Shown piece by piece: positions 1 through 5,006 of a DNA stretch of 5,006 bases (positions are counted from its first letter, which is position 1; every line of letters begins with the position of its first letter). The DNA lies in the NCBI GenBank assembly GCA_947485035.1, contig CANKQN010000075.1:1-5006 (forward strand), in the 5' to 3' direction. A model generated the notes under the pieces. That model did not search any database. It was not told where the DNA came from and was given only the letters and a program-made list of their open reading frames with translations. The position numbers and the translations under genes were made by a program. The DNA is from Rickettsiales bacterium. GTDB lineage: Bacteria; Pseudomonadota; Alphaproteobacteria; Rickettsiales; Deianiraeaceae.

Positions 1-16
1 AAAAATCAAGTTATTG

Positions 17-54
17 TTGACATTTTGAAATATCGGTTGAATTTTTTATATTAT
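17..54 (+). promoter_or_regulatory. Probable promoter upstream of glyQ
   Basis: Two overlapping readings are possible in this AT-rich leader. TTGAAA at 25-30 is followed after 16 bases by TATATT at 47-52, a good sigma-70-like pair that would start transcription near 59-60 and leave a leader of about 10 bases before the ATG at 69. Alternatively, a perfect TTGACA at 17-22 could act with a weak AT-rich -10 near 39-45, giving a leader of about 17 bases. Both readings disfavour the TTG at 57 as the translation start. No clear Shine-Dalgarno sequence lies before 69. This is inferred from sequence pattern only. Confidence 0.4.
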
Positions 55-68
55 TTTTGAACAAATTG

Positions 69-899
69 ATGTACTTTCAGGAAATTATCGCGAATTTGAA
101 GAAGTTTTGGTCGGAAAATGGCTGTGCCGTTTTGGAAGGTTACGACTGCAATGTTGGAGCAGGAACCCTTTCGCCGCACACCGCACTTTATGCTTTAAAG
201 AACGACGAATGGTCCGTGTGTTATTCGCAGTTTTGCCGAAGACAAACCGACGGGCGTTACGCTCAAAACCCAAATCGCCTTTCAGGATACTTCCAATTTC
301 AAGTTCTGCTTAAACCATTTCCGCTTAATGCACAAGAACTTTACAGGAAATCGCTTGAACAAATTGGAATTCAAACGGAAAATCACGATATCACCTTCCT
401 TGAAGACAACTGGGAAAACCCTTCAATTGGAGCATCGGGACTAGGTTCTGAAATTTGGCTGAACGGAATGGAAGTTTCACAGTGGACATATATGCAACAA
501 ATTGGAGGAATTAAGCTGAAAACCGTTCCGCTGGAAATCACTTATGGGTTGGAGAGAATTGCGATGTATGTGCAAAATGTTGATAGCGTTTTTGATATTC
601 AGTGGAGTGAAAAGCTGAAATATGCTGACCTCTTTTACGAAAAAGAACGCCAAATGTGCCATTATTACAAGGATGAATCCAATATCGAAAACCTGTTTGA
701 CCAATTCCAAAAATGCGAAATTGAATGCGAAAAACTCACCGAAAAAAACCTTCCCGAAGCTGCCTACGAAATGGCGTTGACATGTTCCAACACCTTGAAT
801 TTACTTGATGCAAGGGGGGCGTTATCGCAAATTGAAAGGAAATCCTACATTCTTCGCGTGCGAAATTTGGTTAAGGGTGTTTGTGAGAGAGTGGTATGA
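69..899 (+). CDS. glyQ: Glycine--tRNA ligase alpha subunit (GlyQ)
   Basis: This is the catalytic alpha chain of the heterotetrameric (alpha2beta2) bacterial glycyl-tRNA synthetase, a cytoplasmic class II enzyme that activates glycine with ATP for transfer to tRNA-Gly. From the ATG at 69 the protein has 276 residues, slightly short of the usual 280-300. Family blocks seen are YDCNVGAGT (25-33), RRQTDGRY (57-64), QNPNR (66-70), FQFQVLLKP (75-83), LEDNWENP (111-118), WLNGMEVSQ (130-138), the motif 3 block EITYGLER (156-163) and LNLLDARGA (243-251). I chose ATG 69 because MYFQEI matches the N-terminus of homologues such as Thermotoga GlyQ; an in-frame TTG at 57 would add four residues and overlaps the putative promoter. 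It heads a tight cluster, its TGA overlapping the next gene by four bases. Two things are odd: no glyS follows, and normally conserved residues differ (23-24, 53-59, and Ser at 123 and 127 where Trp is usual). Identity as GlyQ is very secure; normal activity is assumed. Confidence 0.96.
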   Translation: MYFQEIIANLKKFWSENGCAVLEGYDCNVGAGTLSPHTALYALKNDEWSVCYSQFCRRQTDGRYAQNPNRLSGYFQFQVLLKPFPLNAQELYRKSLEQIGIQTENHDITFLEDNWENPSIGASGLGSEIWLNGMEVSQWTYMQQIGGIKLKTVPLEITYGLERIAMYVQNVDSVFDIQWSEKLKYADLFYEKERQMCHYYKDESNIENLFDQFQKCEIECEKLTEKNLPEAAYEMALTCSNTLNLLDARGALSQIERKSYILRVRNLVKGVCERVV

Positions 900-1312
900 A
901 TTTGCAAATTAAAGAAGCAACGCTTGAAAACGCAAGTGAGATTATAAAAATTTGGGAAGAATGCAATTTAACGCGACCGTGGAATGATCCAAGTGATGAT
1001 ATAAAAAATGCAATTTTGAACCCAACAAGCACAATTTTGCTTTTATGCAACAACGATAAAACTATTGGCACTGTTATGGTTGGGTATGATGGGCATCGTG
1101 GCTGGATTTACTACCTTGCCGTTGCAAAAGAATTTCAAAAAATGGGTTTTGGAAAAACACTTGTTTTTGAGGCAGAAAAATGGCTTAAAGAAAAAAATAT
1201 TCCAAAAGTGAATTTAATGATTAGAAGTTCAAACGGCGAAGTGAAACAGTTTTATGAATCTTGTGATTATAAAATTTCCGATGTCATTACAATGGAAAAG
1301 TGGTTGAAGTAG
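896..1312 (+). CDS. GNAT-family N-acetyltransferase, YpeA-like
   Basis: A 138-residue single-domain acetyltransferase of the GNAT fold, expected to move an acetyl group from acetyl-CoA to an amine. The substrate is not known for the YpeA group and cannot be read here. The match to YpeA is visible in LTRPWNDP (25-32) near the N-terminus, GTVMVGYDGHRG (58-69) on the central strands, YYLAV (72-76), and the acetyl-CoA pyrophosphate-binding loop QKMGFGKT (81-88), which fits Q/R-x-x-G-x-G/A. FYESCDYK (119-126) is the usual C-terminal GNAT segment with a Tyr pair. Length is close to that of E. coli YpeA. The ATG overlaps the glyQ stop (ATGA), and a purine-rich GAGAGAG at 885-891, inside the end of glyQ, can serve as ribosome binding site, so translation is probably coupled. 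It is not RimI: the RimI-specific context is absent and the YpeA signature is strong. No signal peptide or membrane segment is seen. Confidence 0.9.
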   Translation: MNLQIKEATLENASEIIKIWEECNLTRPWNDPSDDIKNAILNPTSTILLLCNNDKTIGTVMVGYDGHRGWIYYLAVAKEFQKMGFGKTLVFEAEKWLKEKNIPKVNLMIRSSNGEVKQFYESCDYKISDVITMEKWLK

Positions 1313-1313
1313 A

Positions 1314-2330
1314 ATGCTCACCCAAATAACCCTGCAAAATTTCCGATGCTTCACCTTAAACAGGTTCGGTTTTGAAAAAATTACCTATATTTGCGGGGAA
1401 AACGGTTGCGGAAAAACCTCAATTTTGGAGGCCGCCTCAATGCTGAGCGGGCAAAATTCCTTCCGTGGCAATAACGAAGAACTCATTCGCAACGGCGTTG
1501 GAATTTTCGAAATAATGGGCGAACTTGACTGCGGCAGTGTGTTTATTAAGCACGATGGAGAGAAAAAACTCCTTGAATTTGACGGCGAAAAGGCAACTCA
1601 AAACCAGTTAAAAAAGCTGATTTGCCCAGTAATTTTCACGCCAAATCACGAACTTTCGCTTGCGACTAATTCGCAGACTCGCACTTTTTTTGATAAACTC
1701 TGCATTGCACTTTTTCCAAACCATGAAACATTGTTGAACAAGTGTCGAGACTTGCTTTCCGAAAGGCTCAAAATTCTGCATTTAAGTGGCAATAAATCGT
1801 GGCTGGATTCCATCGAAGAGCAAATTTCCCAGCACCTTTCGATTGTGATGTTTAATCGCTTGAATTTTGTGATAAAAGTGGGGGAATTTTTCACGGAAAT
1901 AGGGGTGAACCACGCGGTGGATGTTGAGAATAAATATGTTGGAATGTTGAAGCAAAAAGCGACATTTTCCCTTATTGAACAAACGATTGTTGGTGATTTA
2001 TTTGAGGCAAGAAATGTTGATAAAACACAAAATCGTAACACAATAAGCATGAACGATGTTGAATATAAGCTGACATTTAACGGCAAAAATTCGTGCTATG
2101 CGTCGTCCGGTCAGCAGAAATTGCTTGGCTCGTTGACGGCAATCGCAACTGGCTATTTTGCGAAAAAAACTCATAGTGGAGTTATGATTTTGCTTGATGA
2201 CATTACCGCAAAAATTGATGAAAAAAACCAAAATTTCCTGCATTCAATAATTGAATTTTCAAATTGCCAAACAATAATTACAACAATCAATTTGCCTGCA
2301 GATAATCATTATTGCATAAGTTTGATATAG
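1314..2330 (+). CDS. recF: DNA replication and repair protein RecF
   Basis: An SMC-like ABC ATPase that, with RecO and RecR, helps load RecA at single-strand gaps next to duplex DNA. At 338 residues it is somewhat shorter than most RecF proteins (about 355-380). The N-terminus ITLQNFRCF (5-13) is the usual RecF opening. Walker A is GENGCGKTSILEA (28-40). The RecF block with a Pro before a family Arg and FxD appears as VIFTPNHELSL (106-116) and TRTFFDKL (122-129), though the usual Arg pair is reduced to one Arg. Trp163 and the stretch to Arg182 fit the helical lobe. The ABC signature is ASSGQQKLL (263-271), Walker B is VMILLDD (290-296) and the D-loop is AKID (299-302). The ATG follows the acetyltransferase TAG after one base, with only a weak GAAG at 1306-1309 as ribosome binding site, so coupled translation is likely. 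No dnaA, dnaN or gyrB is adjacent, unlike the classical arrangement. RecN and SbcC are ruled out by size and motif spacing. Confidence 0.93.
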   Translation: MLTQITLQNFRCFTLNRFGFEKITYICGENGCGKTSILEAASMLSGQNSFRGNNEELIRNGVGIFEIMGELDCGSVFIKHDGEKKLLEFDGEKATQNQLKKLICPVIFTPNHELSLATNSQTRTFFDKLCIALFPNHETLLNKCRDLLSERLKILHLSGNKSWLDSIEEQISQHLSIVMFNRLNFVIKVGEFFTEIGVNHAVDVENKYVGMLKQKATFSLIEQTIVGDLFEARNVDKTQNRNTISMNDVEYKLTFNGKNSCYASSGQQKLLGSLTAIATGYFAKKTHSGVMILLDDITAKIDEKNQNFLHSIIEFSNCQTIITTINLPADNHYCISLI

Positions 2331-2339
2331 GAAGCGGAT

Positions 2340-2351
2340 TTTTTGCAAAAA
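2340..2351. repeat. Short perfect palindrome between recF and pccA
   Basis: TTTTTGCAAAAA is a perfect 12-base inverted repeat ten bases after the recF stop and about 20 bases before the putative pccA -35 box. It could be an operator half-site pair, or a chance product of T and A runs in an AT-rich spacer. It is too short and AT-rich to act as a convincing terminator. Confidence 0.3.
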
Positions 2352-2370
2352 TTCACAACTCAAACTTTCC

Positions 2371-2398
2371 TTGACAAAATAAATTTCCACTTCAAAAT
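2371..2398 (+). promoter_or_regulatory. Possible promoter for pccA
   Basis: The 97-base gap between recF and pccA contains CTTGACA, a perfect -35 box at 2371-2376 preceded by C as in many alphaproteobacterial promoters. CAAAAT at 2393-2398, 16 bases downstream, matches four of six positions of the -10 consensus. Transcription would start near 2405, about 23 bases before the ATG at 2428. The gap and this box suggest pccA is transcribed apart from the glyQ-recF cluster, although no terminator is evident after recF and read-through remains possible. The -10 assignment is weak. Confidence 0.4.
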
Positions 2399-2427
2399 TG
2401 ATATTAGTTAATGAAATTGGTAAAATC

Positions 2428-4449
2428 ATGAAAAAAATTTCTAAAATCCTTATAGCAAACCGCGGTGAAATTGCCGTGCGTTGCATTAAAACAGCAAAAA
2501 AACTTGGTATTAAAACAGTTGCGGTTTATTCCGATGTTGACGCAAGCTATCCATTTGTAATGATGGCGGACGAAACTCACCACATTGGTTCACCAACTGC
2601 AAAGGAAAGTTATCTGAATATGGAAAAAATTCTTGACGCGGTGAAGAAATCTGGTGCTGATGCCGTTTTCCCGGGCTATGGTTTTCTTTCTGAAAACGCA
2701 GAATTCGTTGCAAGGCTTGAACAAGAAGGAGTTGGTTTCATCGGGCCAAACGCCAAGGCAATCCTTTCGATGGGAGATAAAATTACCTCGAAAGCCATCG
2801 CAAAAAAAGCGGGAGTCAACACCATTCCGGGTTGTCAAGATGTCATCAAAGATGGTGAACACGCAATCAAAGTTGCCAAAGAAGTCGGTTTTCCTGTAAT
2901 TTTGAAAGCAACAGCAGGTGGTGGCGGAAAGGGTATTCGTGTTGTTTACAAAGAAGAAGATGTTGCACAAGCGTTTCAATCTGTTACAAATGAAGGTGAA
3001 AAGGCTTTTGGCGATGGAAGAATTTTCATCGAAAAGTTTATCGAAAACCCAAGACATATTGAAATTCAAATTATTGCAGACAAGCACGGCAATGTTGTTT
3101 GTTTAGGCGAAAGGGAATGTTCAATTCAAAGAAATAATCAAAAAGTGATCGAAGAAGCACCAAGTTCGTTTATGATTCCTGATGTTAGAGCTGAAATGTA
3201 TCGTCAATCAACCCTTTTAGCAAAGGAAGTTGGTTACGATTCTGCTGGAACTATGGAGTTCATTATGGACAAAAACCACAATTTCTATTTCCTTGAAATG
3301 AACACTCGTCTTCAAGTTGAACACCCTGTGACTGAATATATTACTGGTCTGGATTTGGTCGAGCAAATGATTTATTCAGCAGAAGGAAGAAAACTTGAAT
3401 TTACACAAGATGACATTAAATTGAAAGGCTGGGCGATAGAATCTCGCATTTGTGCGGAGGATCCTGCTAAAAATTTCCTTCCTTCAATTGGCAGAATTTC
3501 AACGTATATCACCCCGCAAACAAGCGAAACGGTTCGCGTTGACAGTGGAATTAGGGAGGGTCTTTCCATCACGCCATACTACGATTCCATGATAGCAAAG
3601 CTGATAACATTCGGACAAACCCGTGAAGAAGCAAGGGTTCGCATGGTTGAATCGTTGAATCAATTTGTGATTGATGGTCTTGACCATAATATTTCATTTG
3701 TGCAATCGATATACAGCAATCCAAAGTTTATTTCCGGAGATATTTCCACGGCTTTTATCAAAAATGAATACCCCGATGGATTTTCGGGAAGTGCTGAAGT
3801 GTGTGAGGAAACGACTAGAATTTTGACATTTGCAGCTTGCATTGCCCACCTTGAAAATAATCGCAAACTGGAGAATATCTCCGACAAAGTGTTTCAAGCG
3901 AAGCAGACTCGCACCGAAATTACGAATTTTGTGCTATTTTTGGATGAAAAACGCATATCAATCAAACTTCTTTCGCACGACGGAACCCGTCTTCACATTG
4001 AAATTGGCAACCAAAAGTATGAATTTACATATTCTTATAAACTTGGTGGGCGTCTTATAACAATTTTCTGTGATAAACTTTACTATGTTCAGATCAAAAA
4101 CCGTAAATCTTCATTTGTGTTGGAACACAATGGTGTAAAGAAAGAGGTTATGCTTCGAAACGCACGCACTGCCGCACTTTACGAAATTTGCATAAACAAT
4201 AAAAGCGACACATCATTTCAAAAGGAATTTGAATCGCCATTGACGGGTATTGTTGCAAACATTCACATTCAAGTTGGTGCAACGGTTAAGGCTGGCACTT
4301 TGCTTTTAACCATTGAGGCGATGAAAATGGAAAACGCATTTTACGCAGAAGGCGACGCAATTGTGACGAGGGTTATCGCACAGGCTGGCAAAACTGTCAA
4401 CATGGGTGATGTGATTATCGAATTTGCACCGCTGGAAAATAATAAATAA
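2428..4449 (+). CDS. pccA: Propionyl-CoA carboxylase alpha subunit (biotin carboxylase plus biotin carrier)
   Basis: This subunit carboxylates its own biotin using ATP and bicarbonate; a separate beta subunit then transfers CO2 to propionyl-CoA to give methylmalonyl-CoA. It has 673 residues, the usual PccA length. The biotin carboxylase part opens with KILIANRGEIAVRC (6-19), then GYGFLSENAEF (83-93). The ATP-grasp region has Lys160, GGGGKGIR (164-171), ECSIQ (230-234), Lys239, Glu277 and the catalytic loop EMNTRLQVEHPVTE (290-303), with the biotin/bicarbonate Arg at 340. HNISF (420-424) and TAFIKNEYPDGFSG (441-454) favour PCC over methylcrotonyl-CoA or acetyl-CoA carboxylase. Residues about 455-600 occupy the place of the BT linker domain and are poorly conserved. 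The carrier domain ends the protein, with EAMKMEN (630-636) and Lys633 as the biotin site. ATG 2428 is preferred because MKKISKILIANRGE fits homologues; the in-frame TTG at 2398 would add ten non-matching residues. Oddities are Asn236 where Arg is usual and PLTG (604-607) where PMPG-like is usual. No pccB is in the window. Confidence 0.93.
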   Translation: MKKISKILIANRGEIAVRCIKTAKKLGIKTVAVYSDVDASYPFVMMADETHHIGSPTAKESYLNMEKILDAVKKSGADAVFPGYGFLSENAEFVARLEQEGVGFIGPNAKAILSMGDKITSKAIAKKAGVNTIPGCQDVIKDGEHAIKVAKEVGFPVILKATAGGGGKGIRVVYKEEDVAQAFQSVTNEGEKAFGDGRIFIEKFIENPRHIEIQIIADKHGNVVCLGERECSIQRNNQKVIEEAPSSFMIPDVRAEMYRQSTLLAKEVGYDSAGTMEFIMDKNHNFYFLEMNTRLQVEHPVTEYITGLDLVEQMIYSAEGRKLEFTQDDIKLKGWAIESRICAEDPAKNFLPSIGRISTYITPQTSETVRVDSGIREGLSITPYYDSMIAKLITFGQTREEARVRMVESLNQFVIDGLDHNISFVQSIYSNPKFISGDISTAFIKNEYPDGFSGSAEVCEETTRILTFAACIAHLENNRKLENISDKVFQAKQTRTEITNFVLFLDEKRISIKLLSHDGTRLHIEIGNQKYEFTYSYKLGGRLITIFCDKLYYVQIKNRKSSFVLEHNGVKKEVMLRNARTAALYEICINNKSDTSFQKEFESPLTGIVANIHIQVGATVKAGTLLLTIEAMKMENAFYAEGDAIVTRVIAQAGKTVNMGDVIIEFAPLENNK

Positions 4450-4481
4450 AAAAATAAGCACTCAACCAAAATTGGGTGCTT
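4448..4481 (-). terminator. Intrinsic terminator of tyrS, possibly bidirectional
   Basis: The arms AAGCACTCAA (4456-4465) and TTGGGTGCTT (4472-4481) form a 10-base-pair stem with one G-T wobble (4462/4475) around the six-base loop CCAAAA. Read on the minus strand the stem is followed by ATTTTTTT (4455-4448), a proper T-tract, so it should stop tyrS transcripts about 30 bases after the tyrS stop codon. On the plus strand only about three T bases follow before CATG, so termination of pccA would be weaker. The minus-strand T-tract reaches into the pccA stop codon. Confidence 0.8.
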
Positions 4482-4510
4482 TCATGTAATAATAGATTAT
4501 TTGAAGGATT

Positions 4511-5006
4511 TTACGCAAGAATAATTTTCCAAAAGCGTTTTTTACCAACCTGCACAACACAGGCGTTTTGAAGTTCGAAGTTGATATCTGTGCAAGGATT
4601 TCCATCAATTTTCACGGAATTTTGTGTAAGCAATTTTTTTGCATCGCCACGAGAGCCCGCAATTTTGGATTCTACCAGTGCGTCAAGAATATTTGCCGAA
4701 AAAATGGTGATTTCGGGCATTGCCGCCGTCAATTCGCCAGATTCATAAATTTTCTGAGCAGAATTTCTCGCCTCAATCGCCAAAACTTCCCCGTGAACAA
4801 CTTTAGTTGCTTCAAAAGCAAGAATTTTCTTCGTTTCGTTGATTTCACGACCGCTAAGTGGTAAATTTTGGATTTCGATTTCGGTTAAATCTGTAAAGAA
4901 TTTTAGGCATTTTTCAATGTCGGCATCGTCAAGATTTCGGAAATACTGGAAATATTCAAAGTGCGAAAGCTTTTCACGAGCAAGCCACACCGCACCATTT
5001 ACCGAT
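4511..5006 (-). CDS. tyrS: Tyrosine--tRNA ligase (TyrRS), C-terminal part, cut by window edge
   Basis: A class I aminoacyl-tRNA synthetase that attaches tyrosine to tRNA-Tyr in the cytoplasm. The window holds the last 164 residues; the open frame runs through the right edge to position 5005, so the Rossmann catalytic domain lies outside. The first visible residues read SVNGAVWL, aligning with TEGGAVWL of E. coli TyrRS, so the first Ser is the last position of the KMSKS-type loop. FQYFRNLDDADIEKCLKFFT (about 20-39 of the visible part) is the typical helical segment after it, and EINETKKILAFEAT followed by VVHG is the next family block. The final 65 or so residues form an S4 RNA-binding domain (ILDALVES, SRGDAKKLL, VKIDG, GKKRFWKI), which contacts the tRNA. 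A GTG at 4990-4988 falls inside the conserved AVWL block and is not a start. The gene is convergent with pccA and ends at a good terminator. Identity is secure; the missing N-terminal part cannot be assessed. Confidence 0.95.
   Translation of the reverse strand, partial: SVNGAVWLAREKLSHFEYFQYFRNLDDADIEKCLKFFTDLTEIEIQNLPLSGREINETKKILAFEATKVVHGEVLAIEARNSAQKIYESGELTAAMPEITIFSANILDALVESKIAGSRGDAKKLLTQNSVKIDGNPCTDINFELQNACVVQVGKKRFWKIILA

Noticed and set aside
57..68. TTG at 57 as the start of glyQ
   Set aside because: It adds four residues not seen in homologues and falls at the putative transcription start; ATG 69 begins exactly where homologues such as Thermotoga GlyQ begin (MYxQ).
1646..2086. 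146-codon open frame on the minus strand inside recF
   Set aside because: It lies wholly opposite a well-supported recF, and its translation shows no recognisable family motif; it is a shadow of the coding frame.
2398..2427. TTG at 2398 as the start of pccA
   Set aside because: The ten extra residues have no counterpart in the family and the codon lies at the candidate -10 box; ATG 2428 gives the standard N-terminus.
2331..2427. Terminator after recF
   Set aside because: The only inverted repeat is the 12-base TTTTTGCAAAAA, which has no GC-rich stem or following T-run, so termination here is not supported.
2590..3087. 165-codon open frame on the minus strand inside pccA
   Set aside because: It is opposite the conserved biotin carboxylase domain and is rich in Phe, Cys and Asn as expected of an antisense shadow.
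4568..4864. 98-codon plus-strand open frame opposite tyrS
   Set aside because: The tyrS frame is continuous and conserved across it; the plus-strand product has many Cys, Arg and Phe and no recognisable domain.
4988..4990. GTG as the start of a small S4-domain protein instead of truncated tyrS
   Set aside because: The frame stays open to the window edge and the upstream codons continue the TyrRS consensus (SVNGA before VWL), so the gene is cut by the edge, not short.
1..5006. tRNA genes, CRISPR array, transposon ends or a defence system
   Set aside because: No cloverleaf-like sequence, regularly spaced repeat, terminal inverted repeat pair or nuclease/transposase gene was seen on reading both strands; the space is almost fully used by the five genes.

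Overview
The window is an AT-rich bacterial chromosomal segment (roughly 40% GC by eye) carrying five protein-coding genes, one of them cut by the right edge. All are recognisable housekeeping or metabolic genes: glycyl-tRNA synthetase alpha subunit (glyQ), a YpeA-type GNAT acetyltransferase, recF, the biotin-carrying alpha subunit of propionyl-CoA carboxylase (pccA), and the C-terminal part of tyrosyl-tRNA synthetase (tyrS, opposite strand). A separate alpha-type GlyRS gene, a full-length PccA with biotin carboxylase and biotin carrier on one chain, and a TyrRS with the KF/M-G/S-K-T/S...GAVWL arrangement suggest a low-GC, possibly host-associated proteobacterium. A divergent alphaproteobacterium is the best guess, but this is inference from remembered family patterns, not a tree.

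Layout: positions 1-68 hold a short AT-rich leader with a plausible promoter. glyQ, the acetyltransferase and recF (69-2330) form a tight same-strand cluster: the first pair overlap by four bases (ATGA) and the second pair are separated by one base, so they are probably one transcript with coupled translation. A 97-base gap with its own TTGACA box precedes pccA (2428-4449), which looks like a separate unit. pccA converges on tyrS (complement of 4511-5006). The 61 bases between their stop codons contain a hairpin at 4456-4481 whose best T-tract lies on the minus strand, so it mainly serves tyrS.

The genes do not form one pathway. GlyQ and TyrRS charge tRNAs, RecF acts in recombinational repair at single-strand gaps, and PccA feeds propionyl-CoA to methylmalonyl-CoA. 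The contextual oddities are that glyQ lacks the usual adjacent glyS, that pccA has no pccB beside it in the window, and that GlyQ departs from the family at several normally near-invariant positions. I see no mobile element, CRISPR array, RNA gene, defence module or other candidate for an undescribed system.
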